A stretch of DNA of 64,000 nucleotides from CAXBOO01 sp963977425. Lineage in GTDB: Bacteria; Bacteroidota; Bacteroidia; Flavobacteriales_D; Luteibaculaceae. The DNA lies in contig CAXBOO010000001.1 of assembly GCA_963977425.1 (NCBI GenBank), positions 124,001 through 188,000 of the forward strand, given 5' to 3'. The notes below the pieces were generated by a model, which was not told where the DNA came from, did no database searches, and worked only from the letters and a program-made list of their open reading frames with translations. Numbering within the stretch: the stretch's first letter is position 1; each line of letters starts with the position of its first letter. Position numbers and translations under genes: made by a program. Positions 41,769-51,569 of this stretch are shown here, one piece after another.

Positions 41769-44700
41769 ATGTGGCGATTTAAAATTGGTGTGATATTGTG
41801 TTTGTTTTTAACAAGCGCAACGGTATTTGGACAAGATAAAAAGCTAAAAAAGGCCTTTGCTAAAAGCTATAAACAATTAGCAAAACAGAAATTTTATAAA
41901 GCCGAAAAAGCTCTAAAGCCTTTGATGAAAAAAGGCGATACTTTAGAATGGTCGGCGTTGGATAAAACGGAGTATTACACGGCTCAATTGCTTACTCAGT
42001 ATCAAATAGGAAATGGGCAATACACCAAAGAAATGCTTCATTCTGCCGTAAGAAGTTTCAATTCTCTGCCTTCGGATGTTGATTTGGATGAAAAAATACG
42101 TCTTAAAAAAGGCATTTTGAGTGTTGCTTATTCAGCTGGGTATTACAAAGCTGTTTCTGATTTAGTGCCCGTTAATCCGTTTGATGCAAATACGTACAAT
42201 TTGGCTTTTCCGGCTAGTGTAAGTACCGAACTTTTGCGATTTTCTATTTTAACAGAACAAGGATATTTGTTTCAGCCCGATGAAAATTTACAGGCTTTAG
42301 CCGAGGCGCAATTAGCCGTGGAAAAAGCTTTAGCCGATAAGTCTTTTATGAAGGGCATTGGCAAGCAAGAATTATTGGAGTTGAAGGACAATTATGGAAG
42401 GATGGCCTTACTTCAAATTCGAATTCTTGCACTCAATGGCGAGCAAAAATTGGCACTTGATAATGCGGATAAACAAGAAGACAACTTGTTTCATGTGCTC
42501 GGAAAGGGTACGGCATGGACTGCTAGATTATGTTCTATGATAAGTGATTTGCACCTGTCTATGGGCGATAAAAAATCGGCATTGAAATGGCGAGAACGTG
42601 CGGTGAATGTAATGGGTAAGAACCTAGAAGATTACAATGCAGAATTGGTGTTTGAACAGTTGAGTTTAGCCAAATTGTATTTTGAATTGAACAAAGCATC
42701 CGCAGGTGAAAGAATGGGTGTGGATATTCAAAAAGCAGTTGATTATTATAAAAACGCGAGCAAAAGCAATACCACTGTCACCAAATATCTAGTAAGTTTT
42801 GAGAAAAGTAGGTATGTAAAAGATTTTAGAAATGCCAAACGTCAGGCCGATGCTTTGCTGCAATTTGTGTCGGGCAATTTTGAAGTAAGTAAAGCTGTAA
42901 TCCGTGAAATTAGATACATGGAACAGTACTTCTTAAGTATTGGCGATTACGATGCGGCTCTAGTTGCGGCCAATAGATACGGGAAAGCGCATGAAGATAA
43001 TTTTTTTGATGATGCTCCTGGTAAACGCGATGGCGATGTTGAAATAGCCTTGTTGAAACTGAAATATTTGTACCAACAAGCTCCAGAACATTTAGTGTCG
43101 GAAGCAGCCATTAAACAATTGGTAAAAGACTTTAGTAAACAACACCCATTGTATCTTAAAACAATAGAACTGTGTTTTTTTCAAGCACTGTTTTTAAACG
43201 ATTTAGTTGAAGCCGAAAAATTTGCAAAGGAAAGTTTGTCTATCAGAGAAAGGTTAGGGGGTAAGTACAATCAACAATATCTTGAAGCGCTGTATAATCT
43301 TGGTAAAGTGTATATAGTGGGGGGTAAAATCAATCCTTTGTCCGATTTGGTTGAGGAATTTCAAACCATAGAAAACGAAACGAAAAAAGCCAACAAAACC
43401 GAAGCCAACGATATTTATTTAGGGTATATGGAAGGTTCGTTGTATGAATTGTTAGGCGATTATAACCGCGCCCAAAAGTCTTTTGGAAAAGCATTCAAAA
43501 AACTCAATAAGTCGGATAAACAACAGAAACTATTTGTAAACATCGATCCAGAAGTTCGTGCATCTGTGCATTTGTTTTTGGGTGAATACCACGAGGCCAA
43601 TAAGATTTTGGAAAAGGCCTTGAATAAAAAAAGAGAACGTTTTGGCGATAAGGCATTTCCGTTGGTAAATACTTATTTGAGTTTAGCCAAACTGCGCATG
43701 CAAGAAGGCAATTTGCCAGCGGCTAAAAAAATGGTAGGATTGGCAGAAGAGATTTTGCTTAAACAGTCTAGTGGCAATAACATACAGCTTTTACAAGCCA
43801 TGGAGTTGCAAGCTAATATGGATATTGTTTTGGGCGATAGAGAATTGGCTTACAATAAATTAGTGCAGTTGCATGCCAAAGAAGTAGCTGTATATGGTGC
43901 GAAGCATTTTAAACCAGCCATCAGCAATATCAAAAAAACGTGGATGGCATTTTTTATTAAACCCGATTTAACCAATCAACTTGCTTCAGTAAACGAGAGT
44001 TTAGCCATAATTGCTCGGGAGTTGGGTTTTAATCATCCCGACTATGCTTTCGGAATGTGGATGAAAGCGGGCTTACTACTAGAACAAAAAAACTATGAAG
44101 CTGCACTATTGTGTGCCGATAGCTCCTTGAATGTTTACGAAGAAATAGATCCTTTCCACGAAATGATAGTTCGCTTAGGAAGTTTGAAAGGAGATATCTA
44201 TTTCAGTTGGGGCAAAATTGACAAAGCCGAGAAAGAGTACGGAATAGCCAGTAAAAAAGGCCGTAGAATTTACAACGATTTGCATCCAGCATTGGCCGAT
44301 TTGAGTTTTAAAGAAGCCAGTACGCGCATCATCAATGGCGATGATAAAGGCTTGAAACAATTGGAAGAAGTTATGGCTGCCCGAGAGGTTTTTCTTACCA
44401 AAGATTTCTTGTTTTTAACTCAACGTGAAAAGCAAAAATATTTCGCAGCCATTTCCAAAGAATTGCAATATTACCCTTATGTCAAAATCACGACAGACCA
44501 AAGCACATCTTCTCTAAAAGATTTGGTTACCCACCGCATGCATACTAAAGGAGTGCTGTTAAGATCTAAAACCGATTTTGAAGGTGAAATCTTGAAAACA
44601 GGTAACCCATCATTAGTTGGTAAGTTGGAAGAATGGTATGCTGCTCAAAAAAACTATACATCAGCCCTTATGGGAAGCAATTCTGCTGATGAAGAGGCTC

Positions 44701-45914
44701 AAGATTTGGAATCATTGCTTAGAAATGCGGAGCGACTAGAAAACGAAATGTTGCAAATCGCAAACGATGAAAAGAAGAAGGACAAAACCGATGCCAACGA
44801 CATTCAAAAGAGTTTGGAAAAAAATGAAGCATTGGTGGAGATTATCCGATGCATTAATGAGAAGTTCGAGCCTTTTTATTTTGCCGTAGTAATGAACCAT
44901 AAATCCATTTCGGTATGTGCGCTGCCCAATGCAAAAGATTTGGAACTAAAACACTACCGTTTTATGCAACGGTCATTAGAATTTGAAGCCGAGGACGTGA
45001 AGTCTTACGATAGATATTGGGCACCTATTGATACACTTTTAGGCGATGACATAAAGAAGATTTATTTTTCGCCAGACGGTATTTACCACTTAGTAAATCC
45101 AGACATGTTTAAAGCCAAAAGCGATAGTGTGTATTTGGTAGATAGGGTTCAAATATTGCGTTTGAGCAACCCGAAAGACGCTATAAAACTCAAAGAAAAA
45201 GAAGCTGTTTTGGGCCGAAGTTTATCGTCAATGGTAATTGGTAACCCTAAATTTTCTAAAACCAACAATGGTAGAGTGTCCGATTTAAAAGGCGCTGAAA
45301 AAGAAGTAAATGCAATATCGGCAAGCATGAACGGCAAAGGCTGGAACGCTACTTTGGTGGCAAACGAATTTGCTACTGAGGATACTTTATTGAATTCGCC
45401 AAGCCCGAATGTATTGCACATAGCTACGCACGGTTTTTTCAAAGGAAGCGATGTAACCGAAGAAAGCGATTTGGGTATACGGTCATTATCGGGAGGAAAT
45501 AACCCCTTAATCAACTCTGGTTTGTTGCTTGCTAGTGGGGGTGATTCTTACGATGACGATGCGCCTATCAATGGCAATGCCGAAGGGATATTTACCGCAC
45601 TGGAAGCTCAAAATTTAGACTTAAGTAGCTGCGAATTGGTGGTGCTATCAGCTTGCGAAACAGGTTTGGGAAGTGTGAGTATTGGTAACGGTGTGTTTGG
45701 CTTGCAAAAGAGTTTCTTAGACGCTGGTGCCGGTAATATTCTTATGACCTTACAAAAGGTAGACGATGAGGTTACGCAGCTTTTGATGAATACCTTTTAC
45801 GATAAATATCTCAACGGATCATCGGCAGAAGACGCATTGTACGCAGCTAAACTAGAGGTGAAAAAAACATACAAGCATCCGCATTTTTGGGCTCCTTTCA
45901 TTTTGATTAAATAA
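41769..45914 (+). CDS. Secreted CHAT domain (caspase-like) protein with TPR array
   Basis: A 1,381-residue protein with signal peptide MWRFKIGVILCLFLTSATVFGQ; the ATG at 41769 is chosen because an upstream TTG at 41748 falls in the -7 box. Most of the chain (about 20-900) is helical TPR-type repeats. The C-terminal CHAT domain has the caspase-like dyad: His in LHIATHG (about 1221) and Cys in LSACETGLG (about 1296), ending in a typical HPHFWAPFILIK. CHAT proteins are cysteine peptidases or signalling scaffolds. The export signal separates it from cytosolic CRISPR-linked CHAT proteases. A barrel-like gene follows directly. Confidence 0.88.
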   Translation: MWRFKIGVILCLFLTSATVFGQDKKLKKAFAKSYKQLAKQKFYKAEKALKPLMKKGDTLEWSALDKTEYYTAQLLTQYQIGNGQYTKEMLHSAVRSFNSLPSDVDLDEKIRLKKGILSVAYSAGYYKAVSDLVPVNPFDANTYNLAFPASVSTELLRFSILTEQGYLFQPDENLQALAEAQLAVEKALADKSFMKGIGKQELLELKDNYGRMALLQIRILALNGEQKLALDNADKQEDNLFHVLGKGTAWTARLCSMISDLHLSMGDKKSALKWRERAVNVMGKNLEDYNAELVFEQLSLAKLYFELNKASAGERMGVDIQKAVDYYKNASKSNTTVTKYLVSFEKSRYVKDFRNAKRQADALLQFVSGNFEVSKAVIREIRYMEQYFLSIGDYDAALVAANRYGKAHEDNFFDDAPGKRDGDVEIALLKLKYLYQQAPEHLVSEAAIKQLVKDFSKQHPLYLKTIELCFFQALFLNDLVEAEKFAKESLSIRERLGGKYNQQYLEALYNLGKVYIVGGKINPLSDLVEEFQTIENETKKANKTEANDIYLGYMEGSLYELLGDYNRAQKSFGKAFKKLNKSDKQQKLFVNIDPEVRASVHLFLGEYHEANKILEKALNKKRERFGDKAFPLVNTYLSLAKLRMQEGNLPAAKKMVGLAEEILLKQSSGNNIQLLQAMELQANMDIVLGDRELAYNKLVQLHAKEVAVYGAKHFKPAISNIKKTWMAFFIKPDLTNQLASVNESLAIIARELGFNHPDYAFGMWMKAGLLLEQKNYEAALLCADSSLNVYEEIDPFHEMIVRLGSLKGDIYFSWGKIDKAEKEYGIASKKGRRIYNDLHPALADLSFKEASTRIINGDDKGLKQLEEVMAAREVFLTKDFLFLTQREKQKYFAAISKELQYYPYVKITTDQSTSSLKDLVTHRMHTKGVLLRSKTDFEGEILKTGNPSLVGKLEEWYAAQKNYTSALMGSNSADEEAQDLESLLRNAERLENEMLQIANDEKKKDKTDANDIQKSLEKNEALVEIIRCINEKFEPFYFAVVMNHKSISVCALPNAKDLELKHYRFMQRSLEFEAEDVKSYDRYWAPIDTLLGDDIKKIYFSPDGIYHLVNPDMFKAKSDSVYLVDRVQILRLSNPKDAIKLKEKEAVLGRSLSSMVIGNPKFSKTNNGRVSDLKGAEKEVNAISASMNGKGWNATLVANEFATEDTLLNSPSPNVLHIATHGFFKGSDVTEESDLGIRSLSGGNNPLINSGLLLASGGDSYDDDAPINGNAEGIFTALEAQNLDLSSCELVVLSACETGLGSVSIGNGVFGLQKSFLDAGAGNILMTLQKVDDEVTQLLMNTFYDKYLNGSSAEDALYAAKLEVKKTYKHPHFWAPFILIK

Positions 45915-45966
45915 TCGATGAAAGGTGATTATTATTGGTTATTATTGTGATTGTATAATATCTATT

Positions 45967-46749
45967 ATGAAAAACACTTGCGTTTTGTTTCTGTTCTACT
46001 TCTTAAGCAGCGGATTAATTTTCGCACAAGAACCGTCAACAAAAATTGAATTGAATTACGGGTTTTGGTCGCCAGGAAATTTGTATTCCCCAGGATATAC
46101 TGGAAGTACTATGTTAAAAGGGTTTGATTTAGACGATCAAAGCAGAATTAAAAAAGCCCAATCAGAGTTATTATTATTAACCGATAAGGCTGAATCTCCT
46201 AGCTTGGAGGGAGTTGGTTTTAGGTATTATCCAAAAAGTTGGGTTGTAAATAGTTTCATGCGATTTTCAATAGAAATCTCGTCCAACGAATTACATTCTA
46301 TTGGGTCCATGGATTATTATATTGAACAATCGCCGGATTCTATGGTACTGACTCTATTCAACTTGGAAGAAAGAGATAAATATTTTGGACTGAGTCCAGC
46401 GGTTCATTTTGATAAAGATTTGTTCAGTCGAGTGAAATGGGTAAGCACCCTAGGGTTTAAGACTTTATTTGGCCTCAATCATTCTCAGACTTTTAGAGAG
46501 AACTCAAGTACCTATTATTACTCAACGGTATCGGCTAATGTTGTGGAAAAAGAAAGCGAAAGTACTGTTGGAAACGGTGGAATTAATGAATGGTTTCTAC
46601 GAACAGGATTGCAAGTTCAAGTGTTGAAAAAAATTGAAGTTGGAATAGCCCTTAGCGTGCACAGAGGTTTGTGGAATAATTACGGTGCGTACAAGTACCG
46701 GTATATCAATACAGGAGCTAATATTTCAATAATGTATTCGCTCAAATAG
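45967..46749 (+). CDS. Small outer-membrane beta-barrel-like protein, unknown
   Basis: A 260-residue protein with signal peptide CVLFLFYFLSSGLIFAQ starting from the ATG at 45967; an in-frame start at 45925 adds a non-signal leader. Alternating hydrophobic/polar strands rich in Tyr, Ser and Gly, such as YGFWSPGNLYSPGYTG and YGAYKYRYINTGANISIMYSLK, suggest a small barrel in the outer membrane. I do not recognise a named family. It lies 52 bp after the CHAT gene on the same strand and shares its terminator, so it is a candidate partner of the CHAT protein. Confidence 0.6.
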   Translation: MKNTCVLFLFYFLSSGLIFAQEPSTKIELNYGFWSPGNLYSPGYTGSTMLKGFDLDDQSRIKKAQSELLLLTDKAESPSLEGVGFRYYPKSWVVNSFMRFSIEISSNELHSIGSMDYYIEQSPDSMVLTLFNLEERDKYFGLSPAVHFDKDLFSRVKWVSTLGFKTLFGLNHSQTFRENSSTYYYSTVSANVVEKESESTVGNGGINEWFLRTGLQVQVLKKIEVGIALSVHRGLWNNYGAYKYRYINTGANISIMYSLK

Positions 46750-46765
46750 AGCAAATATTTTATTT

Positions 46766-46806
46766 AAAAAAGAGCAAGTTGTCGTGTGGACTTCTTGCTC
46801 TTTTTA
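46766..46806 (+). terminator. Rho-independent terminator, bidirectional
   Basis: AAAAAGAGCAAG and CTTGCTCTTTTT arms (about 46767-46778 and 46794-46805) form a strong stem with A and T tracts. It ends the CHAT unit and also suits the convergent carbonic anhydrase gene ending at 46827. Confidence 0.88.
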
Positions 46807-46826
46807 TTGTGATAAAATGGTGGAGA

Positions 46827-47453
46827 TTAATCGATGTGGTAGATTTCTCTAACGCCTTGTAATTCTTTATCAAAATCGATGTTTAGATCTATCAATTTAC
46901 CTGATTTTATATCGAATACCCACCCATGAACCGTTAAATTTCTGTTCAAAATAGCGCGTTGTACATCTGGTGTTTTAATGGCATTGATGCATTGTTCTTG
47001 AACATTAAGTTCTACCAATCGTTTGTATTTTTCGTCCTCGTCTTTAATGTTGTTCAACTCCGTTTTGTGTATACGGTATACATCACGAATGTTACGCAAC
47101 CAAGGGTTTAGTATGCCTAAATCTTCCGACTGCATGGCCGCTTTTACACCACCGCAATAGTAGTGTCCACAAACCACAACATGGTTTACTTTTAATACAC
47201 TTACGGCATAGTTGATAACAGACATAGAACTTAAGTCTATACCGTTTACCATGTTAGCAATGTTTCTGTGTACGAATACATCTCCTGGGCCAACACCCAT
47301 TAGCTCTTCAGCTGTAACTCTACTATCAGAACAGCCTATATACAATATCTCAGGACTTTGTCCTTCCGACATTTCGCTAAAGTATTTCTGATCAGTGTTG
47401 AGTTTTTCGTTAACCCATGTTTTGTTGTTCTCAAATATTTGTTTGATGTCCAT
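46827..47453 (-). CDS. Beta-class carbonic anhydrase
   Basis: The 208-residue enzyme interconverts CO2 and bicarbonate. Zinc ligands are C41, H97 and C100 in CSDSRV and CGHYYCGG, with the D43-R45 dyad present, and VHRNIANMV is the conserved strand. The size matches cytosolic beta carbonic anhydrases that supply bicarbonate to biotin-dependent carboxylases. It has no evident link to the flanking CHAT or FecR-like genes. Confidence 0.95.
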   Translation of the reverse strand: MDIKQIFENNKTWVNEKLNTDQKYFSEMSEGQSPEILYIGCSDSRVTAEELMGVGPGDVFVHRNIANMVNGIDLSSMSVINYAVSVLKVNHVVVCGHYYCGGVKAAMQSEDLGILNPWLRNIRDVYRIHKTELNNIKDEDEKYKRLVELNVQEQCINAIKTPDVQRAILNRNLTVHGWVFDIKSGKLIDLNIDFDKELQGVREIYHID

Positions 47454-47571
47454 AGTTCAATATTTGTGCAGTTAGAATGGTTTCATTTCTGCACGTTAAA
47501 TGTACTTCAAAAAATGATAGTAAAGCTATCATTTGAACAAAGAAAGATGATTTTTTATTTTTTTAAGAAAT

Positions 47572-48459
47572 TTATTTCAGGCTATTTACATAGGCCGAAA
47601 AACTGTTTTTAGCAATGTCGGTTTTGTCAACTAAGATGGCTTCATGGTATTTTTGAAGTGCAGCCATATGGAACCCTTTTTCTGATAGCATTTGAGCTGC
47701 AGCAATGCATTCAAGTGTAGTGCTCTTAGCATTTAGCAAGGTTCCTAGTTCGGTGCATATTTCTTTGTTTTCTTCTTTAGTAGGTAAGAAAAAACACACA
47801 ACATTGCTCTCGTAATTGTTCGCATTGTTGCTGATTTGGAGTAAGTATAAATCGCCAGGAATTAAGGTCTTGATGCTGTAAGGAGAAAGGGTAGTTTCAT
47901 GTGCGTTTACCGATTTGCTGTACAGAATTTCTTCGGACATGTTCATGATGTTTACCGTGAAACTACTGTCTATATTATTGTCTTTTTCTAGCCACTGCAC
48001 ATACATCTGCTGACCAATAAACTTGCTCTTTTTTGGTAACGGTATAAAAACTTTTGGAAGCATCAATGATCTTTCTACCGATCCCGTAACGCCTAAACCA
48101 GCCGTATAATTCTCATCACTTTCTTGCATTTCAGTAGCCATAAATTGAACAAACTGATCTGAAAATGTCCCCCCGCTTTTTCCAAGCAAAGTGGTGATGT
48201 CTGAAATGCTGTAATCGCCAGCGGTATTTATTTCAACGGGTTTCCCATCAGAACTGATGAGTCCCAAATATGCACCTGAACTTAAGGTTATACCGCTTGA
48301 ATTGATCAATTGACCAATCTTAACCTCCTTGCCGTTTGAAAGCACTTTTCCACTTTTTGCCAATACGGTAAACCCATCACTTTGAGAAAATAAACCAAAG
48401 CACAATACTTGTAAGAAAAGAAAAATAGCAGCACGTTTCATAACAGACCTTTTAAGCAA
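47572..48459 (-). CDS. FecR-like secreted protein with C-terminal TPR-like segment
   Basis: A 295-residue protein with signal peptide ending QVLCFGLFSQ; an ATG at 48441 is an alternative start. Residues about 27-90 resemble the FecR/SH3-like domain found in envelope sensors: VLAKSGKVLSNGKEVKIGQLI, LSSGAYLGLISSDGKPVEINTAGDYSIS. A middle Ig-like part and a TPR-like end (LSEKGFHMAALQKYHEAILV) follow. It is divergent from a CHASE2 gene by 58 bp, a pairing that hints at a periplasmic sensing complex. Exact function unknown. Confidence 0.65.
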   Translation of the reverse strand: MLKRSVMKRAAIFLFLQVLCFGLFSQSDGFTVLAKSGKVLSNGKEVKIGQLINSSGITLSSGAYLGLISSDGKPVEINTAGDYSISDITTLLGKSGGTFSDQFVQFMATEMQESDENYTAGLGVTGSVERSLMLPKVFIPLPKKSKFIGQQMYVQWLEKDNNIDSSFTVNIMNMSEEILYSKSVNAHETTLSPYSIKTLIPGDLYLLQISNNANNYESNVVCFFLPTKEENKEICTELGTLLNAKSTTLECIAAAQMLSEKGFHMAALQKYHEAILVDKTDIAKNSFSAYVNSLK

Positions 48460-48517
48460 TTTAATGAATAAAACGGTGTATATTAAGTTTCTGTCTGTAA
48501 AAAGTGCATGAGCATCT

Positions 48518-49720
48518 ATGGGTAAAAAGAGAAAAAAAACACAATTCTTGGCCTTATTGGTCTTTATCTTTTTTGTTTCGAGTATGATTCAGAAACTCTC
48601 TTTGAATCTAGATTTTTTAAGTCCATTTCAAAAGGCGATAGAAAATTTTGATGTTTCTGATTATGCATTTACCCATTTCAACGATGACGCTTATTTTGAG
48701 AACAATGTTGTATTGATAAATCTCGAAAATCTTGACAGAAAAGGCATCGCACAATTAATAGACAGTATATCGGCTTATCAGCCTAAAGTTATTGGCCTCG
48801 ACGCTTTGTTTTTTGGAGCAAAAAATCCGCAACACGATTTTGCTTTGTTTAGGTCAATTAAAAATGCTGGTAATGTCATTTTATCAAGCAAGTTAGACAG
48901 TGTAACTTCAGATGGAAGACATCAGTATATGCACGAACCTTATGGTTTGTTTCATACCGTTGGTAAAAGTGCATTTGCCAATTTGGTTACTGGTCTAGAC
49001 GATGGGTTCAGAACATCGCGCGTAATAACTCCAAAAGAAATGGTTGGCGATAGCGTAGTTTGGTCGTTTCCAGCAGCCCTTGTTGAATCTTTTGATGAAG
49101 AGGCTTATAGGCATTTAAAAGCAAGAGGCAATACTCTAGAAAGCATCAACTGGGTAGGAAATATTGATCATTTTTTCCGTTTTCGAGCTTCAGATATTTT
49201 CAACAACAATGTAGACCTTTCTTTGTTGAAGGATAAAATGGTAATTGTTGGGTATTTGGGCCCGAAACTAGGCGAGGTGCTTGATTATGAAGATGTGTTT
49301 TTTACACCTTTAAACCCCAATCCTGTAGGAAGAGCATTTCCGGATATGTATGGTCCCGTTATTCATGCCAATGCTGTAAGCATGATGCTGAAACAAAATT
49401 ACATTGATGATGTAGAAGCGTATTGGAGCAAAACATTAGGGTTGATTGTTCTTTTACTCAATGCCTTTTTCTTTCAACGCTTATTGTGGTGGAACGACAA
49501 TGCTTTCGAACTTATTTCGCGTGTAGCACAATTGGTTCAGCTATTCATAATTTGGGCAATAGCCATCTTTTTATTGGCGCGTTGGCAAATCAAAATTGAT
49601 TTTTCTTACGCCCTATTTGGGGTCGTAATTTCTGCCGATTGCGTCGATATTTACGAAAGCACTTTCGCGGGGAAAGTGAATGCAATTTTGAAGAAATTAG
49701 ATAGAAGGAAATTGGCTTAA
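48518..49720 (+). CDS. CHASE2 domain membrane protein without output domain
   Basis: A 400-residue protein. A first membrane helix (about 10-27) leads into a large periplasmic CHASE2 domain (about 30-305; NNVVLINLENLDRKGIAQLI, PKVIGLDALFF, LKDKMVIVGYLG). Three closing helices follow (about 308-325, 335-360, 365-385). CHASE2 usually precedes a kinase or cyclase domain, but only a short basic tail (AILKKLDRRKLA) remains, so any signal must pass to another protein. In other bacteria CHASE2 is sometimes fused to CHAT domains, and a CHAT gene lies 2.6 kb away. The 3' end overlaps pheS by 24 bp. Confidence 0.8.
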   Translation: MGKKRKKTQFLALLVFIFFVSSMIQKLSLNLDFLSPFQKAIENFDVSDYAFTHFNDDAYFENNVVLINLENLDRKGIAQLIDSISAYQPKVIGLDALFFGAKNPQHDFALFRSIKNAGNVILSSKLDSVTSDGRHQYMHEPYGLFHTVGKSAFANLVTGLDDGFRTSRVITPKEMVGDSVVWSFPAALVESFDEEAYRHLKARGNTLESINWVGNIDHFFRFRASDIFNNNVDLSLLKDKMVIVGYLGPKLGEVLDYEDVFFTPLNPNPVGRAFPDMYGPVIHANAVSMMLKQNYIDDVEAYWSKTLGLIVLLLNAFFFQRLLWWNDNAFELISRVAQLVQLFIIWAIAIFLLARWQIKIDFSYALFGVVISADCVDIYESTFAGKVNAILKKLDRRKLA

Positions 49721-50704
49721 AAACTTCACGTCGTTCTCAAACAAATTTCTAATATCACCAATGCCGTATTTCAACATGGCTATACGCTCTATACCCATAC
49801 CAAATGCAAATCCACTGTATTCGTTAGGATCTATGCCATTGTTTTTTAGTACGCTTGGGTCTACCATTCCGCAACCCAAAACCTCTAACCAACCAGTTCC
49901 TTTGGTAATGCGATAATCTACTTCGTTTTCAAGCCCCCAGTACACATCCATTTCGGCACTAGGTTCGGTAAATGGGAAGTATGAAGGACGCAAACGAATT
50001 TTGCTTTTGCCAAAAAATTCTTGAGCAAAAAACATCAAAGTCTGCTTCAAATCGGCAAAGCTTACTCCTTTGTCAATGTACAGTCCTTCTATTTGATGGA
50101 ATATACAGTGCGAGCGCGATGAAATGGCCTCATTTCGAAAAACTCTACCTGGTGAAATGGTTCTAATTGGAGGTTTTTGGTTCTCCATAACCCGTACTTG
50201 TACAGAAGAAGTGTGGGTACGCAAAGCAAAATCTTCGGCAACAAAGAAAGTGTCCTGCATATCACGTGCTGGATGCTCTTCAGGGAAGTTTAGCGCACTA
50301 AAGTTGTGCCAATCATCTTCAATTTCTGGTCCGTCAGAAAGGTTGAAACCAAGGCGTTTGAAAATATCAAGTATTTCTTCTTTTACCAACGATACAGGGT
50401 GACGTGTACCACGGTCTATTTGACTAGGAAGAAATAAATCGCTTGGTTTTTGAGTATTGCTATTGTCTGATTCTAGATCAGATTTTAAGCTGTTTATTTT
50501 TTCTAATGCTTTGTTTTTCAGGTCGTTTATAGCCTGTCCGTAAAGACGCTTTTCTTCAGAAGCAACGGTTTTAAACTCTTTTATTAGGTCGGTAATTTTA
50601 CCTTTTTTACCCAAGTAGCTTATGCGCAGATCTTCTGCTTCTTTTGCTGTTTTGGCTTTTAAAGATTCTACTTCTTGTTGAATGGCTTTTATGGCGTCTT
50701 TCAT
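49697..50704 (-). CDS. pheS: Phenylalanine-tRNA ligase alpha subunit
   Basis: A 335-residue class II synthetase subunit with an N-terminal coiled coil (1-85) and the catalytic core. Motif 2 region: FRNEAISSRSHCIFHQIEGL; motif 3: GFAFGMGIERIAMLKYGI. GCGMVDPSVLKN forms the amino-acid pocket. It charges tRNA-Phe together with PheT, which is not in this window. Its start overlaps the stop of the cyclophilin gene by 4 bp, and its 3' end overlaps the convergent CHASE2 gene. Confidence 0.97.
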   Translation of the reverse strand: MKDAIKAIQQEVESLKAKTAKEAEDLRISYLGKKGKITDLIKEFKTVASEEKRLYGQAINDLKNKALEKINSLKSDLESDNSNTQKPSDLFLPSQIDRGTRHPVSLVKEEILDIFKRLGFNLSDGPEIEDDWHNFSALNFPEEHPARDMQDTFFVAEDFALRTHTSSVQVRVMENQKPPIRTISPGRVFRNEAISSRSHCIFHQIEGLYIDKGVSFADLKQTLMFFAQEFFGKSKIRLRPSYFPFTEPSAEMDVYWGLENEVDYRITKGTGWLEVLGCGMVDPSVLKNNGIDPNEYSGFAFGMGIERIAMLKYGIGDIRNLFENDVKFLSQFPSI

Positions 50705-51519
50705 TTCAATATTTTGGCCTTAATGATTCTTACGTCTTTTAGTGGTCGGTTCTTAGCGTCAACCTCATTTTCGGCTATTTTGTCTACAACTTCTAATCCT
50801 TCAATAATTTCTCCAAATACAGTATAAAGACCATCTAAGAATGGAGTGCCACCTATTTCTTGGTAGGCTTTTTTAGCTTCATCAGAATAGCCTAAACCTA
50901 GTTTTTGGTATTCCTGTTCAATGGTAGGACTAATCCTTTGAATGATGAAGTCGAGTTCTTTTTTGTTCCCAACTTTGCTGTATCCTTCAATTTGCTCTCT
51001 CAACTGAGCGTTTTCTGGCATTTGAAGCATGTTTTGAAACAAGCTGTTTTTTATGCCTTGTGCTTGACTGGCTTCTAGGTTAGCTAATTCTTCTTCTGTA
51101 TAGGTTCTACCTTGAACAAGATAAAATTGACTTCCGTTACTTTTCTTCTCAGGATTAACGTTATCAGGTTGTCTCGCAGCTGCTAGAGCTCCTTTTTTGT
51201 GATAATGGTTGGGCAATATTTCAGCCTCCAATTGGTAGCCAGGTCCTCCATTGCCTAATACAGTTCCTGCTTCGGCATCTTTAGAATCTGGATCGCCACC
51301 TTGAACCATAAAACCTTTCATAACTCTATGAAAAAGTAGTCCATTGTAATAGCCATCTTTCACCAATTTGATGAAGTTTTCTTGATGTTTTGGTGTGTCA
51401 TCGTAAAGACCAATGACGATGTCTCCAGCTGTAGTTTTTAGTAATACTTTGGTACTTACCTGAGCAACACTGAGTTGTAGAGTGCAAAAAACGGTAAGGA
51501 GACTGAAAAGTACTTTCAT
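50701..51519 (-). CDS. Secreted cyclophilin-type peptidyl-prolyl isomerase
   Basis: A 272-residue exported PPIase (signal peptide ending QLSVAQ). The cyclophilin fold is recognisable from GDIVIGLYDDTPKHQENF, LLFHRVMKGFMVQGGDP and NGSQFYLVQG. The final strands (FLDGLYTVFGEIIEGLEVVDKI) come only after an insert of about 75 residues (about 140-215) that is helical and charged. This interrupted form is common in Bacteroidota. It assists folding of exported proteins. Translation is coupled to pheS by an ATGA overlap. Confidence 0.92.
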   Translation of the reverse strand: MKVLFSLLTVFCTLQLSVAQVSTKVLLKTTAGDIVIGLYDDTPKHQENFIKLVKDGYYNGLLFHRVMKGFMVQGGDPDSKDAEAGTVLGNGGPGYQLEAEILPNHYHKKGALAAARQPDNVNPEKKSNGSQFYLVQGRTYTEEELANLEASQAQGIKNSLFQNMLQMPENAQLREQIEGYSKVGNKKELDFIIQRISPTIEQEYQKLGLGYSDEAKKAYQEIGGTPFLDGLYTVFGEIIEGLEVVDKIAENEVDAKNRPLKDVRIIKAKILK

Positions 51520-51569
51520 TGCTTTTATTTTTGGAGTATCTTTAGCTGCGAATTTAGTAATAAGTGTCT

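Noticed and set aside
41769..45914. CRISPR-linked CHAT protease or gasdermin-type defence system
   Set aside because: The protein has an export signal, and there is no Cas gene, CRISPR array or gasdermin nearby.
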